Positions 46,673 through 56,507 are shown, counted from the stretch's first letter. The stretch: DNA of 64,000 nucleotides from Temnothorax longispinosus (GCF_030848805.1 NW_027270080.1:173777-237776); one strand, 5' to 3'. Translations and numbers: made by a program. The notes: generated by a model from the sequence alone, not told the origin.

Positions 46673-47075
46673 TAATCCTATAAAACTCCTCAGGACATCC
46701 TGGACACATTTTGGATAATTTTAGGATATCTTTTACGTATTTGGAATGAGTGAAAATAGCGCTTATAAGCTTACAGTGCGTGAGTGCCTAAACAAACACA
46801 GCAAAGTGTATTATATTTAAAACTGACATGTAGAACTGGTGACAAACAAATAATAAGAGCAGAGCATGTAAATATGAGTGTTTTATTAGTATTTATAATA
46901 TTAGGTAAGTGCTGTAATTAAAATATATAAAATGTATTTTGATAATTAGAAAAAAAAGTAAGGTTATATCATAAAAAAAAACCATCGGCTGCGTTCAACA
47001 AATAAAGCAGCTTAGTGAGCGCTTCAAAGTACTCAGTAATTCTTTAATATGATCAAAGGCTTTCGCCTTTGGGAA

Positions 47076-47131
47076 GTGTTGTGATTTCGAGCTTACGCAT
47101 GCTAGCGTGCGCGGGCTCGAAATCGCAGCAC
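47076..47131. repeat. 17-bp imperfect hairpin
   Basis: Arms 47076-47092 and 47115-47131 pair at all 17 positions if two G-T pairs are allowed. The pairing extends weakly outwards (AAGTGT.. / ..CACTAC). Confidence 0.7.
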
Positions 47132-47177
47132 TACCTTTGCCACTTCTCGGATCTAAGTGTAGAAGCGTATGGCCCCT

Positions 47178-47400
47178 GCGCACGGAACGCGGAAACGCTT
47201 GCCACGCAGCAAGAAGCGACGCGGTAACCAACGTGTGATTGGTTGGATCCAAAGATAAGAACCAATCACATCCTATTGCTACTTAGCCGCTCAGTGAATG
47301 GTTGTGCTTGAGAAAGCGACATGTTGATTGGCTACCATGTCGCTTCTTGCCGCGCGGCAACCGTTTCCGTGTCCTGTCCGTCCTGTGTGCAAGCGCCATC
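47178..47400. mobile_element. MITE with 41-bp inner inverted repeats
   Basis: Arms 47190-47230 and 47329-47369 are inverted (CGGAAACGCTTGCC.. / ..GGCAACCGTTTCCG), about 80 percent paired. Outer ends GCGCACGGAAC and CCTGTGTGC are also roughly complementary. No ORF and no target duplication identified. Confidence 0.65.
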
Positions 47401-47926
47401 ATCGAGCTCCTTCTTCTGTTGAACACAGCCATTGTAAGATAAACAAAGATAAGTTCGCACATTGGGAGTCTTAGGTAAATAAATAAAAACTTAACTCTAC
47501 AATTTATATTAACATATTTAACTCTAATATTATATAGTCTCATTTTATCGCACGTTATATTAATGGTAATATTGATGGTCCCTGCAGATAGGCCCGGCAG
47601 CGTTTACCGAACTGTAAAAGCAATCAAGGTGCTTTTCTGTAAAAATATCACTATACACACAGAAGAAAGTAAACAGCCTGACTTAAACAGTAAGCGAATA
47701 ACTTTTTATTTAAAATGTAATTAACGGTAGAATATACAGCATAGATCTCTCATACTCGGACGAAATTTTGTTTGCTTGGATTTTTCTATTTTTGATATTT
47801 AGTTTTAACTTCATAATTTGACAAAATAAAACTTTTTGGTATTAAAATCTATTCTGGCATATTCCTAAATCTCAGAGCTTTAAAATAAAAAAAGCAAGTA
47901 TAAAAATATTAACCTCTAAATCAGAG
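47401..47926. other. Intergenic sequence, no gene seen
   Basis: AT-rich sequence between two MITEs; nothing recognisable. Confidence 0.5.
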
Positions 47927-47929
47927 TTA

Positions 47930-48084
47930 AGCGGGGAGCACACACTTCTGCACAACGCATAATGCGTAAGCAATTGATGCGTAAGAAAATTGATTGGTCC
48001 ATATACATGTGCATAAGGAAATAGACCAATCAATTTTCTTATGCTTACGCATTATGCGTTATGCAGAAGTGTGTGCTCCCCGCT
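47930..48084. mobile_element. Tourist-like MITE (PIF/Harbinger type)
   Basis: 155 bp, inverted ends of over 60 bp (AGCGGGGAGCACACACTTCT and complement) and the 3-bp duplication TTA (47927-47929, 48085-48087), as made by PIF/Harbinger transposases. No coding capacity. Confidence 0.75.
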
Positions 48085-48316
48085 TTACAGTGTATCAAAG
48101 TTACATAGGTCTTCAGATTCGTAATATGCGTTTTCGCGATGCTCTAGAAGCTCTATAGTGTTGTAGTATTCTAGGATTAATATGTGCATTTAATTGTTTA
48201 AAGAATAAATACAATAGTGTGTATAGGCCGGTTCAGACTCGGGAGCTCCGAGGGGGGGTGAGGGAGGGGGGGTATCGGATTTCGCGGGGGGGTGAGGGGG
48301 AGGGGGGAGGAGCGGG

Positions 48317-48400
48317 GTATCGGGTTACACAGGGATATCGGGTTACACAGGGGTATCGGGTTACACAAGGGTATCGGGTTACACAAGGGTATCGGATTTC
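48317..48400. repeat. Terminal tandem repeat, 18-bp unit (left)
   Basis: About five copies of GGGTATCGGGTTACACA. Part of the long terminal inverted repeat. Confidence 0.9.
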
Positions 48401-48439
48401 GCGGGGGAGAGGGTGGGGGAGGGGGGTTGACCTTGACAT

Positions 48440-48510
48440 ACCACCGGGATGACTTACCGGGATGACTCACCGGGATGAGTCACCGGGATTACTCACCGGG
48501 ATGACTCACC
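48440..48510. repeat. Terminal tandem repeat, 14-bp unit (left)
   Basis: About five copies of ACCGGGATGACTC with single-base variants; followed by a GC-rich GGTCCGCG/GGGGCCGCG repeat block to 48660. Confidence 0.85.
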
Positions 48511-48744
48511 CGCGCCGCGGGTTTGCGGTCGCGGTCGCGCCGCGGGGTCCGCGTGGGCCGCGCGAGGGTCCGCGGGGGCCGCGGGGGCCGCGCGAGGGTC
48601 CGCGGGAGCCGCGTGGGGGTCCGCGGGAGTCGCGGGGGCCGCGGGGGCCTCGTTCGCAACGACGCCGCTAGGCGGCGCACAATGGTAAGACTTAACTCGA
48701 TAGGGCACTGCGTAGTAGCGTGTTTTTTGTGTTTTTTTTTGTCA

Positions 48745-48960
48745 ATGACGCATCGAACCTGTCGGGACACGTTCGTCGTAAACAACATTTTTCTAGGAAA
48801 AGGGGGGCGGTTATCGCGCGTAGACTAAACAATCTATCTACGCAGTACGTGGAAGACAAAGGAAAAAATGACGTCATCGGGACGATGATCGACCCGATAA
48901 CGCATCGAACCTGTCCAAACATGTTCGTCGTAAACAACATATTTCTATGACATTATCTCT
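48745..48960. promoter_or_regulatory. Shared upstream module, outer copy (left)
   Basis: Two copies of CGCATCGAACCTGTC...ATGTTCGTCGT around CTACGCAGTACGTG and ATGACGTCATCG (a CRE-like TGACGTCA palindrome). Related copies are at 50050-50250 in the same arm and mirrored in the right arm (61550-61750, 62855-63055). Confidence 0.6.
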
Positions 48961-49024
48961 ATTAGTACCTGACAGTCGGAAATCCTCAAAGTCTTGCGAC
49001 ATCCCTCGAAATAACTTTCGGGAA

Positions 49025-49333
49025 TCACGGCCATGAAATAACGCCCACGTTTTCTTGACTGTCCACTGCCCGAAGAAATCGATCTATACGGGTCGGGTTT
49101 ACCCACCCCTCCACGTTCTCAAATAGTTTCAGTTGGAAAAAGATTCCTGACATCATTCGGTTTCCTCTTCTGTTTAACACTCCTATCTCCCTGACAGTGA
49201 GATACGTTACGACGTTTATACTTATATGGCTTTGACGTAGCGGTATTCTCTGTTGCTTATGAAAGGGGTACGGGTGATCCGCCATCCGCAATATGGAAAA
49301 TCTCCTCATCGATATATAATAGTCTTGTTCCAT
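49025..49333 (-). CDS. Polinton ORF A (left arm), unknown function
   Basis: 102 residues from ATG at 49333 (MEQDYYISMRRFSIL) to a stop at 49025. Sequence is hydrophilic with RQSHISINVVTYLTVREIGV and MMSGIFFQLKLFENVEGW; no membrane segment and no motif I recognise. The right arm has the same frame without change in length, the one sign of constraint or recent origin. A longer frame exists only with a GTG start at 49378. An out-of-frame continuation (MAVIPESYFEGCRK) follows, so the original protein may have been longer. Confidence 0.55.
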   Translation of the reverse strand: MEQDYYISMRRFSILRMADHPYPFHKQQRIPLRQSHISINVVTYLTVREIGVLNRRGNRMMSGIFFQLKLFENVEGWVNPTRIDRFLRAVDSQENVGVISWP

Positions 49334-49421
49334 TGCTACTTCACATGTGTGGAGTACTACGTTTAGTAAGCGTCTCACCAGAAACTTATACCCCTTAGTA
49401 GTAGACGTGTTTTTTATCTCT

Positions 49422-49673
49422 CTACAAACTCGCTACGCGGTTCGCGTAAGCAATCAACGTATCGTCCATGAGGGGAAATCGGCCCCTCGTAAGGCGGAAC
49501 AGGTCCTCCCGCGCGCGGCCGGGCGCGGATATCGTGCCCCCAAACGGAAGCCGAGGCGCGGGAAGAGCGCCTTCAAACGCCTCTATAACGTCTTCAATCT
49601 GGGGAGCGTCGGGCCCCCTCAAAATTTCACTGTCTTCTATGTCTGTAGGCACAAAAGGTTCGCGCGGAGGCAT
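49422..49673 (-). CDS. Polinton ORF B (left arm), unknown function
   Basis: 83 residues from ATG at 49673: MPPREPFVPTDIEDSEIL, acidic in the first half, then a Pro/Gly/Arg stretch (APRLPFGGTISAPGRARED) and LFRLTRGRFPLMDDTLIAYA. No family recognised. Identical in the right arm. The opposite strand has a longer open frame (49347-49931), but it is of different length in the two arms, so I prefer this one. Confidence 0.55.
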   Translation of the reverse strand: MPPREPFVPTDIEDSEILRGPDAPQIEDVIEAFEGALPAPRLPFGGTISAPGRAREDLFRLTRGRFPLMDDTLIAYANRVASL

Positions 49674-50257
49674 TACAAGAAACTTAGTTTATTCACCCGA
49701 ACACAAAAAAAAACACGTTCGTACACAAGAAACTTTATAAAAAAAATATATACATGTAACACTTTGCGCGGACTCGACGAGACTGAATTCAATGACGGTT
49801 GCAGAAGTCGACAGAGAAAAAATATAATGGCGGTGTATAAAAATGATAGTCGTAAGACAAAATATGTCTCGCACTACAAAGGCGAGCGCCGAGGTCCGCC
49901 GGAACATCGGCACCTCGCTTCTATGTTATGATATATGCAATATTTGATTACCAATTCGTGCAACCGATGCTCCAGCGGACGTCGCATATACGGCTCGAAT
50001 AGAAATGCGCGCGAAGAAAATATATAGCATGATTTATACACAAAAAAACAATCCATCTACGCAGTACGTGAAAAAAACAAAGGAAGAAATGACGTCATCG
50101 AGACGATGATCGACCCGATAACGCATCGAACCTGTAGGGACATGTTCGTCGTGAGCAAATGTTTTTTCTAGGAAAAGGGGGTGTCATAGCGTAGACTAAA
50201 CAATTTCGCGCTATTTTTTACGACGCAGTACATAAAACAAAGGAAGAAATGATCTAT

Positions 50258-50323
50258 CAATTGGAGAGCGAGAGAGAGAGCAAAGGTATATAATGAGGGA
50301 TGAAGCGCATCGAGCCGCATTAG
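50258..50323 (+). promoter_or_regulatory. Duplicated promoter-like cassette before ORF C (left)
   Basis: CAATTGGAGAGCGAGAGAGA, then AAAGGTATATAATGAGGGAT and the first codons of ORF C. The same 66-bp cassette stands in front of the protease gene at 53897-53830 (minus). TATATAATG places a TATA-like element on the start codon. Confidence 0.6.
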
Positions 50324-50998
50324 CATACGATTTGAGAGTGATACATCGGTTGCGACGTGAACATTTTTATAACATTGAGCAAGAAGAAATGACATGTAAT
50401 CGCCCATGGACACCGGACTATAAAATTGACATCGATGAAATCGAAGAAAGTAGTGACTTTATATACTTCGATCATTTTTTTATAATGAAGCTTTATTAGA
50501 TGATATCGCCAAAGCTTTGTGTGAAGAAGATCGAGGAGGAAAATCGACGGATGTGCAACGAAACTCACTAGCGCACTTTGTTCGCGATCGCGAACTCGGG
50601 ATACGAGGAACCGATAAACGCATTGTTCATAGACAAGGAGTTGTTATCAAGGATTTCGGATATAATAATAACTATTACGGTAGCTCAAAATGGAGAATGT
50701 ACATACAGGCGCGGAACGAGGATAAAGCTCATACAGCTTCATCTGTGACAAAACCCTTTCCTTTTACAATAAACCTGACTTTAGGTCCGAGTATAAGGAG
50801 TGTCACTATTGGGAAGTGGCAATGGGAAATGTGTCAAGTAGTGGTTGGTATGATGGTGATGAACAATATGTGTCTGCAACGCTATTACCATATAAACCAT
50901 TGATATCTAATGAAGTATCGCTATTGGACGACATGCCGGTTTGTCGACTTCGTGGTGATGAACAACCTGAATCTGATGAACAACCTAAATCTGAGTAG
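50293..50998 (+). pseudogene. Polinton ORF C (left arm), frameshifted
   Basis: Same gene as the intact right-arm copy (61509-60802). The left copy has one T missing near 50476 (YFDHFF then IMKLY stop instead of YFDHLFYNEALL) and a second disturbance near 50835, after KWQWEMCQ. The ATG is at 50293 inside the duplicated cassette. See the right-arm entry for protein features. Confidence 0.65.
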
Positions 50999-51005
50999 AT
51001 AAAAC

Positions 51006-51245
51006 ATGGATCAATTCGAGCAAACCGAACGCGATCTATTGGAGCTGTCCGACCAAGTAGCTACCTTGGGTGAATATTACACATGGGCGCTGCAATGCGC
51101 GGAATTCGTCGAGCAGCTCGAGACACGTTGTAGTACCAAAAAACGTCAGCGGCTCTCCGACAATCCAACGATCGGGCAGAGGCAATCGTTGGTTGCCCGA
51201 ATCGCGCGACTCGAGGGTGTGAAGTTGCGATTGACCAGCGATTGA
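51006..51245 (+). CDS. Polinton ORF D (left arm), coiled-coil protein
   Basis: 79 residues (MDQFEQTERDLLELSDQVAT), starting 8 bp after ORF C. Heptad-like leucine spacing over residues 5-45 suggests a coiled coil; basic second half (KKRQRLSD, RIARLEGVKLRL). Ends 10 bp before the polymerase start, so C, D and polB appear as one tight transcription unit. Confidence 0.55.
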   Translation: MDQFEQTERDLLELSDQVATLGEYYTWALQCAEFVEQLETRCSTKKRQRLSDNPTIGQRQSLVARIARLEGVKLRLTSD

Positions 51246-51255
51246 AACACGTATA

Positions 51256-52314
51256 ATGACCGGTGCGATAATTAATACAGACCATATAGAACCGCGACAC
51301 GAGCTACACGTTATCGAGCCCACATTAGCGAAACTCTATATCATCGAGGGACAGAAGACTTCAAACGTTCTCCCGATACGGCTTACCGACCGCACGAGTG
51401 ATAAAAAAAACATGTGAATCTGCTGTACGTGCAGGACCCATGAGACAACAATGTTGGACATTTTGCATGGATTAAACATCTATCCCGTCTCGTGAGCTCA
51501 CAATTGAGCACACACCATAGTCGGAAGTACATTTGCGATCGGTAAGTACCTCTACTTTTTTTAATAATATATATCATTTTATGTTTTTTGTAAAAAATTT
51601 ATAATATATATGTTTCTTTTTCTGTAGATGTCTGCACTATTTTTTACACAAGCATGAAATTGGAAGCCCACACCGTGGACTGTCGAGAGGTAAACAAATG
51701 CGCAATCCGACTACCGAGCGAGAACAACAAGTGGCTCAACTTCAAAAACCACAGCAGGAAAGAGCGACTTCCTTTCGTGGTGTACGCCGATCTGGAGTGC
51801 GTGCTGTAGAAGACACAACCGGATACGGAACACGCGTCATACGCCTACCAACATCATCGGTATGTAGTATAGCATACTACGTACAGTGCTTGTACGACGA
51901 AACGTTATCGACGTATCGATTTCGTCGCGATAACGACTGTGTCGCGTGGTTCGTCGATTGGCGCATCGCGTAAAGAACATCCTGTCCGACATTGTATGCA
52001 TGAAAGATTTAACGCGAGACGAGTGGGAGACATTTCACAGCGCGACGAAATGTCATATATGCGAACAACAATTCGCGCCTGATGATAATAAAGCGCGCGA
52101 TCAATGCCACCCGACCGGGCGGTACAGAGGTCCAGCACACTCGACGTGCAATCTGTATTATAAGGATTCTCACTTCATCCCAGTAATATTGCACAATCTG
52201 TCGGGCTATGACGCGCACTTTATTATCAAGGAGATAGCTGCCGCGTTCGAAGGCTCAATCGATGTACTGCCTATAACAAAGGAAAAATACATCTCATTTA
52301 CTAAACACGTGAAA
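51256..52314 (+). pseudogene. Polinton DNA polymerase B, N-terminal and exonuclease part (left)
   Basis: Protein-primed-type polymerase B (DNA_pol_B_2 family). ATG at 51256 (MTGAIINTDHIEPRH); a frameshift in an A-run near 51410 leads to HVNLLYVQDP, a TGA, then HFAWIKHLSRLVSSQ and a zinc-finger start YICDR. A GT-AG intron of 86 bp (51542-51627) follows, then CLHYF and, after a frameshift, MKLEAHTVDC. Exo I motif FVVYADLECV near 51775 is followed by a TAG and another shift. Then CHICEQQF (52052-52075), GPAHSTCNL, and Exo II motif LHNLSGYDAHF near 52190. The coding sequence ends at about 52314; palm and thumb motifs are absent. The lesions noted (TAG, TGA, frame changes) occur in both arms. Confidence 0.8.
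51542..51627 (+). other. Intron in polymerase B (left)
   Basis: GTAAGTACC donor and TTTTTCTGTAG acceptor; removing it joins Y-I-C-D-R to C-L-H-Y-F, reconstituting a CxxC zinc motif. Mirror intron at 60171-60258. Confidence 0.7.
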
Positions 52315-52455
52315 GACACCGTGGAAAATTTTGATCGTATAATATTCAATTTATCAATAACAAGGAAAGATGCCAAATTTGCGAGACTCGCGCTCAGAAA
52401 TTTGTACGAGTCGATGAATCTTAATTTTATATCGCTTCGCGAATTCGCTTCGCGA
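52315..52455 (-). pseudogene. Inverted polymerase B segment (left)
   Basis: Read on the minus strand: IKLRFIDSYKFLSASLANLA and DKLNIIRSKFSTV, which is the next polymerase B stretch after the K-Y-I-S-F segment but in the opposite orientation. So the gene has been inverted at about 52314. Ends in a duplicated GCGAAGCGAATTC palindrome. Confidence 0.7.
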
Positions 52456-52612
52456 ATCAGTCGACCCACAGTCGTGCATAAGATAAAAAATGCACGAAGT
52501 GTACACTATTAGCGAGACGAAAATCTCTCTGAATCCGTACGACGATAAGCGATATATCGTGCCGGATTCGACCGATACGTTGCCGTGGGGACATTACCAA
52601 ATATAACGTAAT

Positions 52613-52625
52613 GTATGTATGTATG

Positions 52626-52659
<34 letters not shown>

Positions 52660-52706
52660 TGTATGTATGTATGTATGTATGTATGTATGTATGTATGTAT
52701 GTATAT
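52613..52706. repeat. (ATGT)n microsatellite (left)
   Basis: About 23 units; the right-arm counterpart (59100-59173) is shorter and has a TATA interruption at a different place. Confidence 0.95.
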
Positions 52707-52978
52707 ATCTATGTAAAAGTCCGACATAACCGCCCGGCCTCTCTCCGGAGGCTGGGGGTATCCTATGAGGATTTCCCCGGGTAAAAAAATGTATGTAGTA
52801 TACATTTATGTGATATAACTGCTGCAAGAGATTCTGTAAGATTGTGACAATATATACGTGAAAATTTTGATAATTTTTCACTTCACATTGTAAACGGGGT
52901 GAAGATATATATTCTTTTACAAAAAATTAAATGCAATGTAAATTATAATATAATAATTTATTCAATGAAAACAGTTTA

Positions 52979-53596
52979 TTATACAATATTGCCTGTTAAT
53001 ATCTCCCTAAGCATTTTATTCCTAAGGTATGGCATATCATTCTGCGTGAATGTAATTTCTTTACATGCACAGACATACTCGGCGAACATGCACGAAAACA
53101 CACCACAATCGCTACCATTCATCTGTTGCGGAATGTTCTTTGCGGACTGACATTTCCAGTCACTCATATCATAAGGTTGCTTCTTTTTGTCAAGACTTTC
53201 ATCTTGTAAATAAAGTTTTAACACAGCCAGACATTTTGAATTATTGCTACCCATACTGTCGTAATAAACAATCGTCTTATCGCGAAAATCTATTATTGCC
53301 ATACACCAGTGAACGTCCAAATGTACAGGCACAACCACAAGATCCTGCGCAAATATGTCCACCTTCCTAGTCCATCGCTTTAGCGACGAGTGACCACCCG
53401 ACAGAAGTTTTGGGTAAAAAAACGTGTTCATCGCGTGCACTTTCGGATACGCGTCGGAAGATGTTCCTCTGGCGATAAGCAGGTTCATATAAAAGTTTAT
53501 CACTTCGTCGTTTAACCAATTTAAGTCGACCAGCGTGTGAAGATCCCTTTGCGTGAGCCTCAGACCGAAGCCTTCCACCACCACCACTACCTCCAT
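52979..53596 (-). CDS. Ulp1-like cysteine protease (left arm), intact
   Basis: 205 residues from ATG at 53596. Ulp1/SENP-type C48 protease fold, the group that includes the adenovirus-like maturation proteases of Polintons. Entry region LTQRDLHTLVDLNWLNDEVI (residues 14-33), catalytic His96 in VHLDVHW, Asp113 in YYDSMG, oxyanion Gln158 in PQQMNGSDCG, and Cys164. All four are present, so it may be active. Expected role: processing of virion proteins, or cleavage of SUMO-like substrates; only the fold is certain. Its length is that of a catalytic core. The duplicated cassette lies 230 bp upstream with a possible intron between. Differs from the right copy at two residues. Confidence 0.88.
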   Translation of the reverse strand: MEVVVVVEGFGLRLTQRDLHTLVDLNWLNDEVINFYMNLLIARGTSSDAYPKVHAMNTFFYPKLLSGGHSSLKRWTRKVDIFAQDLVVVPVHLDVHWCMAIIDFRDKTIVYYDSMGSNNSKCLAVLKLYLQDESLDKKKQPYDMSDWKCQSAKNIPQQMNGSDCGVFSCMFAEYVCACKEITFTQNDMPYLRNKMLREILTGNIV

Positions 53597-53829
53597 ACTG
53601 TGGTGGAAACCTTGCCAAAAAAAGAAAGTATAATGTTATAAAATTTTGCTTTCACAAAAAAGTATGTAACAATACACTCTAATAATTTTTAATAATATAA
53701 ATATATATTTACCAGTGTCAATCGATTCACAACCTCTCTTTTACAGCCTCACTTTCTTCACCTGCATGTGATAACGTGTTTAACCACACAATAACGAAGA
53801 AACGCTGCACATATGCTCTCAATCTTACA

Positions 53830-53897
53830 CTAATGCGGCTCGATGCGCTTCATCCCTCATTATATACCTTTGCTCTCTCTCTCTCGCTCTCCAATTG
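53830..53897 (-). promoter_or_regulatory. Duplicated promoter-like cassette upstream of protease (left)
   Basis: Same cassette as 50258-50323, reverse orientation. Here the short frame MRDEAHRAALV stops at once, and a GTAAGA donor-like sequence follows; the protease ATG is 234 bp downstream, behind a TTTTTTTGGCAAG acceptor-like site. Confidence 0.6.
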
Positions 53898-54210
53898 AAT
53901 CCTGAAAGATTATTTCTTATTTCATTGTCTCGCGTACTGCGTCGTAAAAAATAGTGTGAAATAGATACATCTACGCAGTAACCATCCCCTTCTCTAAGAA
54001 AAAAATTTGTATATAGCGCCACGAAGCACGAAAGTCACAATAGTCCTCGAGTAAATATCGTATTATATATGAGAAGGGATATTAATAGAGATATCACACA
54101 TGTATTTAGTATTGAATATTTTTTTTATTATATACTGTATATGTATTACATATTTCAAACACTTTACATGTATCATTTTTATATTAAGAATAAAATACAG
54201 TTTGCACGAA

Positions 54211-55161
54211 TTAAATCACATTGTCTTTGTGTATCCATGAGTTGTGTGATCCATCGAATCCCAGCCATTTCACGTAAACCTCGTCGCCCCTCCTGCGCAG
54301 TACTTTCTCCACGAGATACACGTCAGGATAAGTCGCGCGATGCAACTCGTACTCGTAGAACGCTCCAGCGACGGATTTTCCACGATAGTCCTCGAGTAGG
54401 TAGGTAACGGGATTGGTATGCTGCACTTTAACGATCTTAAACACCTCGGTGGTCCAATTCGGCGTGTAACCCTTCTCGAAAATTGTCTTGTATTTGCTGA
54501 CGCGTACCGAGTCGCCCGCTTTGAACTTTGCCGGGCCCGCGATCTTTATCGCGCTGTACACCGTAGCCAAGAGTCTTTCGGCGATCGCGGGGGTAACGTC
54601 GACGGGTCGCATGCCGATCGTTCGATGCTTGCGCGCATTGTAATCCGACACGAGTCGCGATAACGCGTCAAATCACTTGTCAGTTCCATTGAGCGTAAAC
54701 ATTTTCCACATGTTGTTTTTTAACGTGCGATTGAATCGCTCGACGACCGACGCCTTCATCACCGAAAACGTGGAATAATGAATGATATTTCTCACGAGAC
54801 GTTGCACGTCGGTGTTGTAAAATTCCTTCCCCATGTCGGTTTGTAGATTACTAGGGCACCTCCCGCTATCTCGAATTATCTCGGCGATAGCGTCAGCTGT
54901 CTCGCTGCCACCTTTACCCTTGAGCGGCACAGCCCAGGCGTACTTGCTCAACACATCGATGACGGTGAATATGTTGTGGTAGCCTCCGTTGAAACGCGAG
55001 TACGGACGCATCTCGACGATATCAGCTTGCCACAGGTCGTCGTACCCTCGCACTATGACGTGTCTGCGGGGAAAATTTCATCTCGCCGGTGCATGCAATT
55101 TGTCCACCAACCGTCGCTTTTCGATATTATTATCCACATCGGTCGATTTTAACGGTCTCAT
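54211..55161 (-). pseudogene. Polinton integrase with chromodomain (left)
   Basis: Retroviral-type integrase that inserts the element. ATG at 55161 (MRPLKSTDVDNNIEKRR), a TGA after HAPAR, then the core: LWQADIVEM (first Asp), NLQTDMGKEF (second Asp), VVERFNRTLK (Glu). A second TGA follows TLNGTDK near 54671. The C-terminal half is open (54651-54211): SH3-like KFKAGDSVRVSKYKT, YLLEDYRGK, then a chromodomain YLVEKVLRRRGDEVYVKWLG with SHNSWI. A chromodomain on integrase is typical of Polintons and may guide insertion to marked chromatin. About 317 residues if read through. Catalytic residues are intact but the frame is closed. Confidence 0.88.
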
Positions 55162-55228
55162 GTTCGGTTAGCGTTTCGTTGGCTGTTCGTAGTCGTCGTT
55201 CTTCAGCTGTACATAGCCGTTTCTGTTA

Positions 55229-55292
55229 TGTTTAGTAAATGAGATGTACTTTTCCTTTGTTGTAGGCAGTACATCGATCCTGCCTTCGATAT
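55229..55292 (-). pseudogene. Second small polymerase B fragment (left)
   Basis: Minus-strand reading IEGRIDVLPTTKEKYISFTK duplicates the segment GSIDVLPITKEKYISFTK found at about 52250-52310. It lies just upstream of the integrase start and is joined to unrelated sequence on both sides. Confidence 0.7.
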
Positions 55293-55656
55293 CGCCGCAA
55301 ATTATTATTATTTTCTTACTTACCGACACCTCGTGATAATTTTAAGTATTAATTAAAAATAAATGGATCATGAGTGATGATTTTCCTTAATAGAATCTTT
55401 TTTTACAATTCAAAATACATAACATTTGAAAATTACAAAGAAATCGGCAGAGAGGGGGGGTGGGGGGCTTATACTCAATATCTACATATATTCTTTATAT
55501 TATTCTCCATTGTGTGATAATGATTACAACATGAGAAATCTAACTTTCTAGCGGCTCAAAAACCATTGGTAAGCAGACCGAAAACGTTGATTGTCTTAAA
55601 AATAAACTTGCCAAGTTGGAGAAGCAAGTGATTGATCTGACATAATTATTTGGAAA

Positions 55657-55785
55657 GTCTGTAGCTGTTGTAGCTGTAAATCTGTGCGGAGTTGCTCCTC
55701 ACAGATTTGTAGTTGCGTGAAGAACAGCAACAAATGTGGTCTGTCATGTAAATGTGACAATGAAATTATTCTCTTGTCATCTTAA
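55657..55785 (+). pseudogene. Cys-rich CXC-like C-terminal fragment (left)
   Basis: Open reading VCSCCSCKSVRSCSSQICSC then KNSNKCGLSCKCDNE to a TAA. The regular CxC spacing resembles tesmin/CXC-type zinc-binding tails. In the preceding 100 bp another frame reads TENVDCLKNKLAKLEKQVID, a short coiled coil, so the parent protein was probably coiled coil plus Cys-rich tail. Ends 97 bp before the palindrome loop. Confidence 0.45.
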
Positions 55786-55881
55786 AAAAAAAAAAGTAAT
55801 GGACGCGTCTACAAATACATCTACGTATTTAAATATAAAATAGTTATAATTCTTTTATTTATAATCAAACTCATTAGTATC

Positions 55882-55918
55882 AATGTTATTATATAATATG
55901 GCAACTTTGTAGCACATA
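55882..55918. other. Loop of the 15-kb palindrome
   Basis: 37 bp of AT-rich single-copy sequence between the arms. Immediately flanking arm bases pair from CTCATTAGTATC (55870-55881) with GATATTAATGAG (55919-55930). Confidence 0.85.
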
Positions 55919-56016
55919 GATATTAATGAGTTTGATTATAAAATAAAAGAATTATAACTATTTTATATTTAAATACGTAGATGTATTTGTAGACGCGTCC
56001 ATTACTTTTTTTTTTT

Positions 56017-56145
56017 TTAAGATGACAAGAGAATAATTTCATTGTCACATTTACATGACAGATCACATTTGTTGCTGTTCTTCACGCAACTACAAATCTG
56101 TGAGGAGCAACTCCGCACAGATTTACAGCTACAACAGCTACAGAC
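56017..56145 (-). pseudogene. Cys-rich CXC-like C-terminal fragment (right)
   Basis: Mirror of 55657-55785 with one Gly to Asp change (KC-D-LSC). Confidence 0.45.
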
Positions 56146-56507
56146 TTTCCAAATAATTATGTTAGATCAATCACTTGCTTCTCCAACTTGGCAAGTTTAT
56201 TTTTAAGACAATCAACGTTTTCGGTCTGCTTACCAATGGTTTTTGAGCCGCTAGAAAGTTAGATTTCTCATGTTGTAATCATTATCACACAATGGAGAAT
56301 AATATAAAGAATATATGTAGATATTGAGTATAAGCCCCCCACCCCCCCTCTCTGCCGATTTCTTTGTAATTTTCAAATGTTATGTATTTTGAATTGTAAA
56401 AAAAGATTCTATTAAGGAAAATCATCACTCATGATCCATTTATTTTTAATTAATACTTAAAATATCACGAGGTGTCGGTAAGTAAGAAAATAATAATAAT
56501 TTGCGGC

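Larger units (their letters stand above)
48216..55881 (+). repeat. Left arm of the palindrome
   Basis: Mirror of 55919-63584 at a few percent divergence or less, judged by eye. Private changes include a one-base deletion in ORF C (near 50476), a longer ATGT microsatellite, and one terminal AGTG instead of AGTAGTG. Confidence 0.9.

Noticed and set aside
48317..48510. CRISPR-like or telomere-like array
   Set aside because: 18-bp and 14-bp units are contiguous, without spacers, and mirrored as terminal repeats of the Polinton.
49347..49931. 194-codon open frame on the plus strand in the left Polinton arm
   Set aside because: It is antisense to ORF B, and its mirror in the right arm is only 159 codons because of indels, while ORF B is unchanged in both arms.
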